A DNA stretch of 64,000 nucleotides from Couchioplanes caeruleus (GCF_023499255.1 NZ_CP092183.1:5514501-5578500); one strand, 5' to 3'; shown: positions 41,894-51,339, numbered from the stretch's first letter. Numbers and translations: made by a program. The notes: generated by a model from the letters alone, not told the origin.

Positions 41894-42594
41894 GAGGCGC
41901 CGTCGGCGGGGAGCCGGTCGACGTACCGCACGCCGAGGTCGGCCAGCAGCGGGCGCAGGCGGTAGAGGTCGACGCCGAGCGTGCCGGCGGCGAGCGTCTC
42001 GCGCCTGGCCGCCTCGTTCGCCAGGCGCCGGGCCGCCGCATCCGCCACCGCCCGGCCGCTCACCGCGGGCACGGCGAGCACCCCGTCGTCGTCGGCCACG
42101 ACGATGTCGCCGGGGCGCACGATCTGGCCGGCGGCGACGACCGGCACGTTCACCGAGCCGGGGCTGGCCTTGACCGTGCCCTGCGCGTGCACCGCCCGCG
42201 ACCACACCGGGAAGCCCATCGCGCGCAGCGTGGCGAGGTCCCGTACGCCGGCGTCGATGACGATGCCGACCACGCCGCGGGCGGCCAGCGAGGTCGCGAG
42301 CAGGTCCCCGACCATGCCGTCGGTGGACGGCGAGGTCGTGGTCACGACGAGCACGTCGCCGGGGCGGCACACCTCGACGGCTGCGTGGACCATCAGGTTG
42401 TCGCCCGGATGGCAGGAGACGGTGACGGCCGACCCGGCGATCGCGGCGCCGGCCTGGCGCGCCTCGATCCGCGGGCCCAGCAGCCCGGTGCGCCCGGCCG
42501 CCTCGTGGGCCGTGGCGACGCCCGCCCCGCGCAGCTCGGCGATGGTTCCGGGATCGGCCCGGTCGATGTCCCGGACGACGTAGTGGTTCGCCAT
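41890..42594 (-). CDS. ligK: 4-carboxy-4-hydroxy-2-oxoadipate aldolase / RraA-family protein
   Basis: 234 residues with the class II aldolase RraA-like fold. GVATAHEAAGRTGLLGP, GDNLMVHAAVEVCRPGDVLVV, the Arg-Asp motif in VIDAGVRDLATLRAMGFPVW and GDIVVADDDGVLAVP match LigK/HMG aldolases. It cleaves 4-carboxy-4-hydroxy-2-oxoadipate to pyruvate and oxaloacetate, the last step of the 4,5-cleavage pathway. It is first in the operon. The ATG lies 6 nt after a good -10 box, so the mRNA is likely leaderless. Confidence 0.85.
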   Translation of the reverse strand: MANHYVVRDIDRADPGTIAELRGAGVATAHEAAGRTGLLGPRIEARQAGAAIAGSAVTVSCHPGDNLMVHAAVEVCRPGDVLVVTTTSPSTDGMVGDLLATSLAARGVVGIVIDAGVRDLATLRAMGFPVWSRAVHAQGTVKASPGSVNVPVVAAGQIVRPGDIVVADDDGVLAVPAVSGRAVADAAARRLANEAARRETLAAGTLGVDLYRLRPLLADLGVRYVDRLPADGAS

Positions 42595-42600
42595 GCGACC

Positions 42601-42629
42601 TGTCTACGGGCGACAAAGATCGTAGTCAA
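42601..42629 (-). promoter_or_regulatory. Leaderless promoter of the ligK operon
   Basis: On the minus strand TTGACT (42629-42624), a 17-nt spacer, then TAGACA (42606-42601), followed 6 nt later by the ATG. No ribosome site. Just upstream, around 42643-42654, ATTGTCGACGAT has near-perfect symmetry and may be an operator. Confidence 0.7.
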
Positions 42630-42779
42630 TATTGGTCTCAGCATTGTCGACGATCACCGTCCCGTTCGGCGCCGGCACCACGGGCACCGCCGGCCCGTCG
42701 GGCGCGTTCGACCTGACAGCTTCCACACATGTCCTCGCGATGCTGCCTGACGGAGGAATTCGCGTCAGGAGGACGAACC

Positions 42780-43346
42780 ATGGCATCCAGACACCGCACC
42801 CGGCACGCCGTCGTCATGATGGCCGCCGTCATGATCGCCGGCTCGGCGTGCTCGAGCGCGGCGCCCGAGAAGGACGCACCGCAGGTCGCGACGCTGGCCG
42901 GCACCGGGGCCACCCCGTCCGCGCCGGCGTCCGCCGCGGCCCGGCCCCGGGAACGGCTCGACACCACGCCCGAGGAGTTCGAGGCGATGCTCAAGCCGTA
43001 CAACCAGTGCCTGCGCGAGCACGGGGCGAAACCCAAGCAGGACTGGAAGCGCAACGAGCGGCCGACGACCCGCCTCATCAGCAAGCTCGAGGCCGCGGAC
43101 AAGATCTGCAACCCGCTGTACTTCCCGCTGCCACCGTGGGAGAAGGACCCGGCGAACCCGGAGGCCAAGGACTTCGCCCGGGACGTGGTGAAGTGCCTCA
43201 AGGGCCGGGGCATCCGGTACGTCGAGGTCGGCGACAACGGCATCGACATCGCCCTCGGCGGCGACCAGAACGACCGCGAGTCCATCAGCAAGGGACTGGA
43301 TCTGGCGCCGGAATGCGAACGGCAGGTCGCCGCCCGGCGCAAGTGA
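42780..43346 (+). CDS. Lipoprotein associated with the ABC efflux set
   Basis: 188 residues. Signal peptide with lipobox AGSAC (Cys about 24), an Ala/Pro-rich spacer, then an outer domain with four more Cys (YNQCLREHG, DKICNPLYFP, VKCLKGRGI, APECERQ). GGAGG precedes the ATG by 7 nt. Such small Cys-containing lipoproteins are found next to MacB-type systems in actinomycetes; it faces the permease gene tail to tail across a shared terminator. Role unknown, perhaps sensing or substrate handling. Confidence 0.72.
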   Translation: MASRHRTRHAVVMMAAVMIAGSACSSAAPEKDAPQVATLAGTGATPSAPASAAARPRERLDTTPEEFEAMLKPYNQCLREHGAKPKQDWKRNERPTTRLISKLEAADKICNPLYFPLPPWEKDPANPEAKDFARDVVKCLKGRGIRYVEVGDNGIDIALGGDQNDRESISKGLDLAPECERQVAARRK

Positions 43347-43354
43347 CCGCGGCA

Positions 43355-43381
43355 CCGCGGCGGCCCGCCGGGCCGCCGCGG
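43355..43381. terminator. Bidirectional terminator
   Basis: CCGCGGCGGCCC and GGGCCGCCGCGG form a perfect 12-bp stem with a 3-nt loop. It lies 8 nt after the lipoprotein stop and abuts the permease stop codon on the other strand. Confidence 0.75.
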
Positions 43382-44587
43382 TCACACCGTGGCCAGCGCC
43401 TCGGTCGGGGTCAGCCGGGACGCCCGGATCGACGGGTACATCCCTGCGAGGACGCCCACGACGACCGCACCGCCGACACCGGCGAATGCCGCGTTCACCG
43501 GCACCACGACCGGCCACCCGTGCCACGCCGCGTACGCCGCCGTGCCGAGCAGCCCCAGCGCGGTCCCGGCCAGCCCGCCCAGCCCCGCCAGCGCGACCGA
43601 CTCGGTGAGGAACTGGCCGCGTATCTGGCCCCGGCTGGCGCCCAGCGCACGCCGCAACCCGATCTCCGAACGCCGCTCCAGCACCGAGATCACCATCGTG
43701 TTCGCCACGCCGATGCCGCCGACCAGCAGCGCGACCGCCGCCAGCGCCAGGAACAGGCTGGAGAACGCGCTCTCGGTGGCCCGCTTCGCGGCGAGCGCGT
43801 CCGACGGGCGGCTCACGACGACCTGGCCCGGCCGCTCCGGGTACACGGTCGCCGGCAGCACCGACCGGACCGCCTCGAGCTGCGCCTCCTCGGCCCGGAT
43901 GTACAGCACGGTGGGGTGCCCGTCGAAGCGCAGCTGGGTACGCGCCGACTCCCAGCCGACCAGCACCGACCGGTCGACGTCCGGCGACAGCGGCGTGGTG
44001 GCGAGGATGCCGACCACGGTGAACCACTTGTCGCCGATCATCACCTGCGGAGCCTCGCCGGTGGGCAGCTGCGCGAAGCCGAGCCGGTCGGCGGCCACCG
44101 AGCCCAGCACCACCGCCGGGAAGTTCTCGGTGGCCGGGTTCAGCCATCGGCCGTCGCGTACGCGGGCGCCGAGCACGTCGAGCAGGTCGAGGCGGCTCGC
44201 CAGCACCGTGAGGCCGGAACCGTCCTTCGGATCCGTACGGTCGTTGCGGCGTACCAATGTATGGGTGTTCGCCACCGCGCTGGCCGCCGTGACCGGACCG
44301 ATCCGGCGGACCATCGGCACCGCCTGCTCGGGCAGCAGCGCCGGCGGATCCTGGTCCGGGGTGGGCATCGCCTGCAGCAGGTTCGTGCCGAGCGCCGACA
44401 GCTGCTGCATGAGCGCGGCCTGGCTGGACGCCGGGATGCCGGTCACCACGATCATCGTGGCGATGCCGATCGAGATGCCCAGCGCCGACAGCGCCGCCCG
44501 CAGCCGCCGGGTACGGATCCCCAGCAGACCCAGCCCGAGCAGGTCCAGCGGCGCCAGCCGGACCGGGCGGATACCGGTGCCCGTCAC
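43382..44587 (-). CDS. MacB/FtsX-type ABC transporter permease
   Basis: 401 residues: one helix near the N-terminus after [17 protein letters not shown], a large outer MacB-like domain (~50-275) and three C-terminal helices with the [32 protein letters not shown] signature. It ends PTEALATV as many FtsX family members do. It forms the membrane part of a tripartite-like efflux or mechanotransmission system. Overlaps the ATPase gene by 4 nt. Confidence 0.9.
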   Translation of the reverse strand: MTGTGIRPVRLAPLDLLGLGLLGIRTRRLRAALSALGISIGIATMIVVTGIPASSQAALMQQLSALGTNLLQAMPTPDQDPPALLPEQAVPMVRRIGPVTAASAVANTHTLVRRNDRTDPKDGSGLTVLASRLDLLDVLGARVRDGRWLNPATENFPAVVLGSVAADRLGFAQLPTGEAPQVMIGDKWFTVVGILATTPLSPDVDRSVLVGWESARTQLRFDGHPTVLYIRAEEAQLEAVRSVLPATVYPERPGQVVVSRPSDALAAKRATESAFSSLFLALAAVALLVGGIGVANTMVISVLERRSEIGLRRALGASRGQIRGQFLTESVALAGLGGLAGTALGLLGTAAYAAWHGWPVVVPVNAAFAGVGGAVVVGVLAGMYPSIRASRLTPTEALATV

Positions 44588-45288
44588 CGCGGCACCATCC
44601 CGGCGGCCCGCGCGGTGTCCGACACCAGCCGCCCGTCGCGGATCTCGATGCGCCGTGGCAGCGACGCGGCGATGTCCCGGTCGTGGGTGATCAGGGCGAT
44701 CGTGGTGCCCTCCGCGTGCAGCCGGTGCAGCAGGTCCAGCACGGCGTGGCCGGTGGCGGTGTCCAGCGCGCCGGTCGGCTCGTCGGCCAGCACCAGCGCC
44801 GGGCCGTTCACCAGCGCCCGCGCGATCGCGACCCGCTGCCGTTCCCCGCCGGACAGCTGTCGCGGCAGGTGCCCGGCACGGTGCGCGAGCCCGACCCGGG
44901 CCAGCGCCTCGTGCGCCAGGCGGCGCCGGTGCCTGCGGGGGACTCCCGCGTACAGCAGGCCGGTCGCCACGTTCTCGGCGGCGCTCAGGCCGTCGGTGAG
45001 GTGGAACTGCTGGAACACGAAACCGAGCAGCCGGCCGCGCAACGCCGACAGGCGGCGGTCGCCGAGGCGGGCGATGTCGTGCCCGGCCACCCGGACCGTC
45101 CCGGAGGTCGGCCGGTCGAGCGTGCCCATGAGGTGCAGCAGCGTCGACTTGCCGGACCCGGACGGCCCCACGATGGCCAGCAGCTCGCCCGGCGCGATGT
45201 CCAGCGACACCCCGGCCAGCGCGGTCACCCCGCCCGGATAGGTCATGGTGGCGTCGCGTACCGACAGCACCGGCGTCACACCGCTCAC
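44584..45288 (-). CDS. MacB/LolD-type ABC transporter ATP-binding protein
   Basis: 234 residues. Walker [11 protein letters not shown]-loop VFQQFHL, signature LSGGERQR, Walker [14 protein letters not shown], and the H-loop in ALITHDRD. It powers the permease of the same operon. Start overlaps the upstream gene stop by 4 nt. Confidence 0.95.
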   Translation of the reverse strand: MSGVTPVLSVRDATMTYPGGVTALAGVSLDIAPGELLAIVGPSGSGKSTLLHLMGTLDRPTSGTVRVAGHDIARLGDRRLSALRGRLLGFVFQQFHLTDGLSAAENVATGLLYAGVPRRHRRRLAHEALARVGLAHRAGHLPRQLSGGERQRVAIARALVNGPALVLADEPTGALDTATGHAVLDLLHRLHAEGTTIALITHDRDIAASLPRRIEIRDGRLVSDTARAAGMVPR

Positions 45289-46499
45289 GAGGTGGTCACC
45301 ACCTGGGTGCCCGGCCCCAGTCCGGCGCCCTCGATCTCCACCAGGCCCCGGGCGAACATGCCCGTCTCCACGGCCACCAGACCGCCGCCCGCCACCTGCA
45401 CGGCGTACCCGCCCTCGCTGAGCGCGACCAGCGCACCCACCGGCGCGACCAGCACGTCCTCGTGCGTCTCCCCGGCGAACGCGACCTCGACGTCCGCGGA
45501 GTCGATGCGCTTCGCCTTCTTCGGATCGTCCAGCGTGACGGTGATGCTCAGCCGCGGCGGGCCGTCGCCGCCGTCGCCCTCCTGGGCCTTCAGCTCGGTG
45601 CCGACGGCGCTGACCGTGCCCTTCGCCGTCTGCTCCCCGGGCAGCGACACCGTGACCTTGTCACCGCGGTCGACGGCGCCGGCCTCGGCCGCGTCCGCCA
45701 GCACGCTGATCACCTTGCCGGTCGGCGTGACCGACAGCAACGGGCCGTCAGCGGCCGCGCCGGGCTGCACGGCGACGGAGTCCACCCGGACCGGACCGCG
45801 CTGCACGACCACGTCGCCGGGGGCGATCGTGCCGGTCTCCGGCATGCGGGCGTCGCGCTGCCAGCGCTTGATCGCCGCGATCAGCGACGCGGTCAGCACG
45901 CTCTCGCCGCTGCGCACCCTCACCGACGGGCGGTGAGCCGGCTCGGCACCCGGCTTCCCCTTCCCGGGCGGTTGCGGCACGGCGACCCAATCCCCGGGGG
46001 ACGGCTGGTGACCCATCGAGTACCCCAGCGCCCGCAGGTTGTTCGCCACGATCCGGACGTCGCGCCCCACCGTGTTGCGCGCGCTCAACGGGCGGTACAG
46101 CGGCAGGCTGCCGTAGAACAGCTGGACCGGCCGGTCGTCGACGCGGTACAGCTGGTGGCCGCGGGTCACCTTCACGCCCGGCTTCGGCAGCCACGTGACG
46201 ACGCCCCGGCCACCACCGGTCACCGGGCGCGCGGCGCCGTACCCGAGCGTGCCGGTCAGCGAATCCGTGGTCGACAGGTCCTGCCGTTCCAGCTCGGCGG
46301 TCTCCACCGCGGGACCGGCCTGCGGCGCCTGCTCCCCCGCCGCGCGGTCCGGCCAGCGCAGCGCGACCACGACGCCGGCGGCGAGCAGCAGCAGACCGGC
46401 GGCGGCCGCGACCCACCGGCGGCGCCGGCGGCGCGGCGGAGGGTCGTCGAACGCTCCCGGGGGCAACGAGATCCGCTCGGTCGGCGCCTCAGAAGACAT
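45285..46499 (-). CDS. HlyD-like periplasmic adaptor with peptidoglycan-binding domain
   Basis: 404 residues. After an Arg-rich stretch ([10 protein letters not shown]) a helix ([18 protein letters not shown]) anchors it. Outer part: first half of a lipoyl/barrel domain ([25 protein letters not shown]), an inserted peptidoglycan-binding-1 module around [16 protein letters not shown] and [13 protein letters not shown], then the second barrel half and a terminal beta domain. This is the adaptor seen with actinobacterial MacB systems. ATG 46499 is used; an in-frame GTG at 46508 is possible. Confidence 0.85.
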   Translation of the reverse strand: MSSEAPTERISLPPGAFDDPPPRRRRRRWVAAAAGLLLLAAGVVVALRWPDRAAGEQAPQAGPAVETAELERQDLSTTDSLTGTLGYGAARPVTGGGRGVVTWLPKPGVKVTRGHQLYRVDDRPVQLFYGSLPLYRPLSARNTVGRDVRIVANNLRALGYSMGHQPSPGDWVAVPQPPGKGKPGAEPAHRPSVRVRSGESVLTASLIAAIKRWQRDARMPETGTIAPGDVVVQRGPVRVDSVAVQPGAAADGPLLSVTPTGKVISVLADAAEAGAVDRGDKVTVSLPGEQTAKGTVSAVGTELKAQEGDGGDGPPRLSITVTLDDPKKAKRIDSADVEVAFAGETHEDVLVAPVGALVALSEGGYAVQVAGGGLVAVETGMFARGLVEIEGAGLGPGTQVVTTS

Positions 46500-46577
46500 G
46501 CGCACCATCGTGGGCAGCGATCGTGAGGAAGTTGTCAGGTTCGCCCGCGAACCATGGGCGTCGTCGCCGGGCGCACC

Positions 46578-46583
46578 TATAGT
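46578..46583 (+). promoter_or_regulatory. -10 box of a likely leaderless promoter
   Basis: TATAGT lies 7 nt before the GTG start at 46591 with no ribosome site, the usual form of leaderless actinobacterial promoters. No good -35 box is seen at standard spacing, so an activator may be needed. Confidence 0.55.
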
Positions 46584-46590
46584 CGCCGTC

Positions 46591-47283
46591 GTGTGTGCCC
46601 ATGTGCTCGTGGCCGAGGACGACAGACGGCAGGCCGAGGTGCTGCGGCGGTACCTGGAGGCCGAGGGTCACGCCGCCACCGTCGTGCACGACGGGCTGTC
46701 CGCCCTCGCCCAGGCCCGGCGGGAACCCCCCGACCTGCTCGTGCTGGACGTCATGATGCCCGGCCTCGACGGGCTCAACGTGTGCCGTACGCTGCGCCGC
46801 GAATCCGACGTGCTGGTGCTCATGCTCACCGCCCGCGCCACCGAGGACGACCTGCTGCTCGGCCTCGACCTCGGCGCCGACGACTACCTGACGAAGCCGT
46901 ACAGCCCTCGGGAGCTGATGGCCCGCATCCGTACGCTGCTGCGCCGGGTCCGCAGCACGGCACCCGCCGCCGGGCCGCTCGTCACGGTCGGCCCGATCAC
47001 CGTCGACCCGGCCCGGCACCGCGTCCTCGCCGGCGGCGAACCGATCGAGTGCACCCCGGGCGAGTTCGCCATCCTCGAGGCCATGGCCCGCCAGCCCGGC
47101 CGCGTCTTCACCCGCGCCCAGCTGCTCACCCGGACCCGCGGCCTCGACCGCAACTCCACCGAACGCACCATCGACGTGCACGTGATGAACCTGCGCCGCA
47201 AGATCGAGGCGGATCCGCGCCGGCCCCAGCTCCTCGTCACCGTGTACGGCGTCGGCTACAAACTCACCGGCGGCGCGGAGTGA
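46591..47283 (+). CDS. OmpR-family response regulator of the ABC efflux set
   Basis: 230 residues. Receiver domain with VLVAEDDRRQ, Asp in LLVLDVMMPGLDG, Thr in LMLTARA and Lys in YLTKPYSPREL. Winged helix with ECTPGEFAILEAM, GRVFTRAQLL, the recognition region STERTIDVHVMNLRRKIE and YGVGYKL. It is coupled to the kinase gene by a GTGA overlap and divergent from the efflux operon it probably controls. Confidence 0.93.
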   Translation: MCAHVLVAEDDRRQAEVLRRYLEAEGHAATVVHDGLSALAQARREPPDLLVLDVMMPGLDGLNVCRTLRRESDVLVLMLTARATEDDLLLGLDLGADDYLTKPYSPRELMARIRTLLRRVRSTAPAAGPLVTVGPITVDPARHRVLAGGEPIECTPGEFAILEAMARQPGRVFTRAQLLTRTRGLDRNSTERTIDVHVMNLRRKIEADPRRPQLLVTVYGVGYKLTGGAE

Positions 47284-49085
47284 CCCGTGGCCGCGTACCC
47301 CTGCACCGCAGCCTGGTGGGCCGCCTGCTGGCCACCTCCCTGCTCATCGCGGTCGCCGCGATCGTGGCGACCGCCTGGCTCGCCACCCAGTCCACCACCC
47401 GCGCCATCCGCCAGGAACAGGGCCAGTCCCTCGCCGACGACAAGAGCGTGTACGACATGCTCGTCGGGTACGCCGCCACCCACCGCGACTGGTCCGACGT
47501 CGGCACGGTGATCGTGCCCCGCGCCGCGAAGCTGGGCCGGCGCATCACGCTCACCACCGAGGACCGCGACGTCATCGCCGACTCCCGCCCCGGACCCTCG
47601 CTGCGCACGGCCCGCCCCTCCGCCACCGTCGACCCGCTGCGCCTCGACCTCGGCCTCACCGGCGGCACCGACCGCATCGACCCGCGGGCGGTGGGCCCGT
47701 ACCGGCTGCCCGGCGACGAGCGCGCCCTGGTGCGCCGGCTGCTCGACGCGCAGCTCAAGTGCATGGCCGACGGCCAGGTGGACGGCAAGATCGTCGACTC
47801 GCCCGGCGGCCGCCCGACGGTGGAGGCGGTCTCGCTCGACCCGAAGAACATCACCGCCTACTGCGGCGACCAGGTCGGCGACATCACCACGAAGACCGAG
47901 GACCGGGCGCTGAACGAGCTCGCCAAGCTGACCGCCCGATGCCTCGACGTGAACGCGAAGGACGTCTACATCTCCCGCCAGTTCCGCGTCTTCCCGCTGC
48001 GCGTCGGCGAGCGCAACCCCGCCGCGGACACCGCGCAGATCCGCTCGTGCCTGCAACAGGCCCGGGTACGGCAGCTGCGGCCGTACGTGGCCCCGCCGGC
48101 CCTGCTGTTTGTCACCGACCCCGGCGACGGCGCCGACACCCCGGTGTTCACCCTGTCGCGCGCCAACGCCATCCGCATCGCCTGGGTCACCGGCACGGTG
48201 CTGCTCGCCGCGGTCCTCGTCACGGTCCTCATGGGGCGCCGCCTCGTCCGCCCGCTGCGCGCCCTCACCGACGCCGCGGCGCAACCGGTCGACGACCGCG
48301 CCCCCATGCCGGTGGCCGGCGACGACGAGATCGGCTACCTCGCCCGCGCCCTCAACGACCTCGCGGAACGCCGCGAACACGCCGAGGCCCAGCGCCGCGC
48401 GATGGTCAGCGACGTGGCCCACGAGCTGCGTACCCCGCTGACGAACATCCGCAGCTGGCTCGAGGCCGCCCAGGACGGCCTCACCGCGCCCGGCCCGTCG
48501 CTGCTCGACCTGCTGCACGAGGAGGCGCTGCTGTTGCAGCACATCATCGACGACCTGAGCGACCTGGCCGCGGCCGACGCGGGCAATCTGCGCGTCCACC
48601 CGGAGGCCGTCTACGCAGGCGACCTCGTCACGCAGGTGGGCGATGCGCACCGCAGCGCCGCGGCCCGGGCCGAGGTCACACTGTCGGTGCAGGTCGAGGG
48701 AGACCCGGAGGTGCAGGCGGATCCCGTACGCCTGCGGCAGATGGTCGGCAACCTCGTCTCCAACGCCATCCGCTACACCCCACCCGGCGGCAGCGTGACG
48801 GTGACCGCGTCGGCCGGCCCGCAGGGCCTCACCGTCGCGGTCACGGACACCGGCGTCGGCATCGCGGCGGAGGACCTGCCGAGGATCTTCGACCGGTTCT
48901 GGCGGGCCGACGGCTCCCGCACCCGGGCCACGGGCGGCAGCGGGCTCGGGCTGCCGATCGCCCGGAAACTGGCGGAGGCACACGGCGGCACCATCACGGC
49001 GGCGAGCCGGCCCGGCCTGGGCACGACGATGACGGTGTGGCTCCCGGCCGCCCCGGTCCGCTCCCCCGCAGCGTCACCGGCCTGA
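47280..49085 (+). CDS. Membrane sensor histidine kinase of the ABC efflux set
   Basis: 601 residues. Helix 1 (LLATSLLIAVAAIVATAWLA), an outer sensor of about 260 residues with four Cys (LKCMADG, TAYCGDQ, TARCLDV, IRSCLQQ) that could form two disulfides, helix 2 (WVTGTVLLAAVLVTVLMG), HAMP, HisKA with VSDVAHELRTPLTN and HATPase with GNLVSNAIRYTP, TDTGVGI and GSGLGLPIARK. GTG start overlaps the regulator stop. The Cys-rich outer domain suggests an envelope or redox signal, inferred. Confidence 0.92.
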   Translation: MTRGRVPLHRSLVGRLLATSLLIAVAAIVATAWLATQSTTRAIRQEQGQSLADDKSVYDMLVGYAATHRDWSDVGTVIVPRAAKLGRRITLTTEDRDVIADSRPGPSLRTARPSATVDPLRLDLGLTGGTDRIDPRAVGPYRLPGDERALVRRLLDAQLKCMADGQVDGKIVDSPGGRPTVEAVSLDPKNITAYCGDQVGDITTKTEDRALNELAKLTARCLDVNAKDVYISRQFRVFPLRVGERNPAADTAQIRSCLQQARVRQLRPYVAPPALLFVTDPGDGADTPVFTLSRANAIRIAWVTGTVLLAAVLVTVLMGRRLVRPLRALTDAAAQPVDDRAPMPVAGDDEIGYLARALNDLAERREHAEAQRRAMVSDVAHELRTPLTNIRSWLEAAQDGLTAPGPSLLDLLHEEALLLQHIIDDLSDLAAADAGNLRVHPEAVYAGDLVTQVGDAHRSAAARAEVTLSVQVEGDPEVQADPVRLRQMVGNLVSNAIRYTPPGGSVTVTASAGPQGLTVAVTDTGVGIAAEDLPRIFDRFWRADGSRTRATGGSGLGLPIARKLAEAHGGTITAASRPGLGTTMTVWLPAAPVRSPAASPA

Positions 49086-49112
49086 CCAACCGCGCGTCAG
49101 CGGAATTGCTCC

Positions 49113-49130
49113 GGTGTGGGAGCCCACACC
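49113..49130. terminator. Short perfect hairpin after the kinase gene
   Basis: GGTGTGGG and CCCACACC separated by AG, 27 nt after the stop. No T-run. Confidence 0.5.
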
Positions 49131-49143
49131 TCGCCTACAGCAT

Positions 49144-49174
49144 CCTAGGAACCTAGGTGCTAGGTAGTCCTAAG
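49144..49174. repeat. Cluster of CCTAGG-type palindromes
   Basis: CCTAGG twice, then CTAGG and CCTAAGG, within 31 nt at the end of the lipoprotein gene. CCTAGG is rare in a genome of this composition; the cluster is unusual. The lipoprotein stop lies in the last element. Confidence 0.55.
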
Positions 49175-49685
49175 GCCTGCCAGGACGCTTCCCGCCGGTA
49201 TGCGGCTCGCCGTCCCGTGGCCCGCCGGGCCTACCGGGGTGCGGCTTGCCCGAATGCGGCTTCCCGGCCCGCGACCCGCCGGGATGCGGCTTGCCCGAAT
49301 GCGGCTTCCCGGCCCGCGACCCGCCGGGATGCGGCTTGCCCGAATGCGGCTTCCCGGACCGCGGCCTTTCGGAATGCGGCCGATCGGATTGCGGAGCACC
49401 GGAAGGCACCGGCGTGGCGGCCGGCACCGGAGCACCTGTGGAACCCACCACCGCAGGTGAACCGGACACCCCACCCGACGCGGCCACCGCCCCGGAAGCC
49501 GGCACGGTCGCGGGAGCCGCGGCCGCCGAGGACGGCGGGATGAACGAGACCGGCGAGGCGAACCGCTTTCCCCCACCCCCGGACCCGCCGTACGCGCACC
49601 CGGCCACAGCCAGCACCACCCCGGCCGCCGCGCACGTGGCAGCCACCCGCAGGGCAGGACGGCCGGTCGGGACGGTGCGTGACAT
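49170..49685 (-). CDS. Lipoprotein with Lys-Pro-His-rich tandem repeats
   Basis: 171 residues. Signal peptide with lipobox (VVLAVAGC, Cys about 29), a Gly/Ser/Pro-rich low-complexity middle and a C-terminal array of SGKPHPGGSRAGKPH-type repeats encoded by a 45-bp DNA tandem repeat. The His- and Lys-rich tail could bind metal or anionic wall polymers. No known family. ATG 49685 is chosen because the signal peptide begins there. Confidence 0.6.
   Translation of the reverse strand: MSRTVPTGRPALRVAATCAAAGVVLAVAGCAYGGSGGGGKRFASPVSFIPPSSAAAAPATVPASGAVAASGGVSGSPAVVGSTGAPVPAATPVPSGAPQSDRPHSERPRSGKPHSGKPHPGGSRAGKPHSGKPHPGGSRAGKPHSGKPHPGRPGGPRDGEPHTGGKRPGRP
49251..49357. repeat. 45-bp tandem repeat in the lipoprotein gene
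   Basis: The unit beginning CGAATGCGGCTTCCCGG starts at 49251, 49296 and 49341: two full copies and one partial. It encodes 15 residues per unit. Confidence 0.85.
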
Positions 49686-49785
49686 GTCGGGTCTCCCGGA
49701 GCGAGTCGGCGGAGTCGATCTCCGCGCCGACGCTAGGGTGCCGGACGCGGGGATGAATCCCCCGTTCGTGCCACCGTGGGACACG

Positions 49786-50007
49786 TCACGGTCCGAGCCC
49801 GCCGAGGAGCTCCGTCAGGGCCCGGTCGACCTCCCGGGTGTCGTACCCGCGCAGCACCCGGTCGAACGCCTGCCCGGCCAGGTCCGCCCGCGCCGAGGCG
49901 CGCATCGTCTCGCTGCCCGAGGAGAGGGCCGCGTCCGCCCGCCCGATGGCCGCGTCCACCTGGGCGCGGTCGTACCCCCGGAGCACGACGGTGAATGTGT
50001 CAGCCAC
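49786..50007 (-). CDS. Minimal DivIVA-like protein with two RGYD repeats
   Basis: 73 residues with GTG start. Two copies of the N-terminal DivIVA signature occur: FTVVLRGYDRAQVDAAI and FDRVLRGYDTREVDRAL. DivIVA-type proteins bind negatively curved membrane through this motif, followed by a coiled coil; here the coiled coil is absent. It may be a small membrane-associated or partner-binding protein. Function unknown. Confidence 0.65.
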   Translation of the reverse strand: MADTFTVVLRGYDRAQVDAAIGRADAALSSGSETMRASARADLAGQAFDRVLRGYDTREVDRALTELLGGLGP

Positions 50008-50122
50008 GCGCCGGGTCCAGGAATGATCGAAAGCGGCCTATCCGGGTCTTCCCGGATATTCTTCCCGGACCGCCGCTGCGAGGATGGACGGGTCTCACCG
50101 CCGGACCCACGGGAGAGCCGCC

Positions 50123-51280
50123 ATGCGATCAGCCCGTACCGCCGCCGCCCTGACCGCCGTGCTGCTGCTGGCCGCGTGCGGGTCGAAGACCGAGTCGCCG
50201 CCCCCGGCCGCACCGGCCGCTGCCGCGAGCTCCCACGCCGGACACGACGCCGCGCCGGCCGCCGCCCCGCTTCGTGCCGGGGAACGGTTCGTCGACCTGG
50301 CGTTGCCGGAGGCGTACGAGCCGGCCGCGCCGCACGGCGGCACCGACGAGTACCGGTGCTTCCTCGTCGATCCGAAGCTGACCGAGCCGGCCTTCCTCAC
50401 CGGCAGCCGGTTCCTGCCGCAGAACGCCGCCATCGTGCACCACGCGATCTTCTACCGGTTGAGCCCGGAGCAGGCCCGTTCGGCCGCCCGGGCCGACGCC
50501 GGGTCGCCCGGCGAGGGCTGGACCTGCTTCGGCGACACCGGCGTGCAGGGCGAGACCGCGTGGGTGGCGCACTGGGTGCCCGGGGCCGGTGAGACGCTGA
50601 TGCCCTCCGGGTTCGGCTTCGAGATGCCGCCGGGCAGCAAGCTGGTGATGCAGGTGCACTACAACCTGCTGGGCGCCAAGGGCGGGGACACCGACCGGTC
50701 GGGCATCCGGTTGCGCCTCGCCGACGGCCGGACGCCGCTGACCGCGCTGCAGACGACGCTGGCGTTCGCGCCGATCGAGTTGCCCTGCGAGCCGGGCGCG
50801 AGCGGGCCGCTGTGCGACCGGGCGGCGGCCGTGGCGGATGTCGGCAAGCGGTTCGGCGCCGGCTCCGCGGAGATGGTGGCCGGCCTGCAGGCGATGTGCA
50901 ATCCCGGCAAGGCGCCGGTGCCGGGCAACACCCAGCACTGCGACCAGCCGGCCCGGGAGTCCGGGACGATCTACATGGCCGCGGGGCACATGCATCTGCT
51001 GGGGCGGTCCATCAAGGTCGAGATCAATCCGGGTACGCCCAGGGCGCGCACGGTCGTCGACGTGCCGGCGTACGACTTCGACAACCAGGCGCTGGTGCCG
51101 CTGCCCGAACCGGTCACCGTGGAACGCGGCGACACCGTACGCGTCACCTGCACCCACGACGCGACCCTCCGCGAGCAACTCCCCCAGTTGAAGACCCTCC
51201 CCCCGCGGTACGTCGTCTGGGGCGAGGGCACGAGCGACGAGATGTGCCTGGGCGTCATGGTGATCGCCCCGAAGAAGTGA
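50123..51280 (+). CDS. Lipoprotein copper type II monooxygenase-like protein
   Basis: 385 residues. Lipobox LLLAACGS (Cys about 20), an Ala-rich spacer with HAGHD, then two domains like peptidylglycine/dopamine-type monooxygenases: His pair in AAIVHHAIFYRL, HW in VAHWVPG, His in LVMQVHYNL, the C-domain His pair in MAAGHMHLLG and the Met in SDEMCLGVMV. The arrangement suggests two copper sites and hydroxylation of an unknown substrate outside the cell. ATG has GGGAGAG upstream. An AlkB hydroxylase gene follows 59 nt downstream. Confidence 0.8.
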   Translation: MRSARTAAALTAVLLLAACGSKTESPPPAAPAAAASSHAGHDAAPAAAPLRAGERFVDLALPEAYEPAAPHGGTDEYRCFLVDPKLTEPAFLTGSRFLPQNAAIVHHAIFYRLSPEQARSAARADAGSPGEGWTCFGDTGVQGETAWVAHWVPGAGETLMPSGFGFEMPPGSKLVMQVHYNLLGAKGGDTDRSGIRLRLADGRTPLTALQTTLAFAPIELPCEPGASGPLCDRAAAVADVGKRFGAGSAEMVAGLQAMCNPGKAPVPGNTQHCDQPARESGTIYMAAGHMHLLGRSIKVEINPGTPRARTVVDVPAYDFDNQALVPLPEPVTVERGDTVRVTCTHDATLREQLPQLKTLPPRYVVWGEGTSDEMCLGVMVIAPKK

Positions 51281-51339
51281 TGTAGCTGCTCAGTCGCCTG
51301 TTGCTTGACATATGAAGCCGTGGTGTAAACCATGGCGGC

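Noticed and set aside
45285..46508. GTG 46508 as start of the adaptor gene
   Set aside because: It adds only three residues and has no better ribosome site than ATG 46499; kept as an alternative.
51305..51330. A full promoter for alkB (TTGACA with TAAACC)
   Set aside because: The spacing between the two boxes is 14 nt, too short; only the -35-like box is noted.
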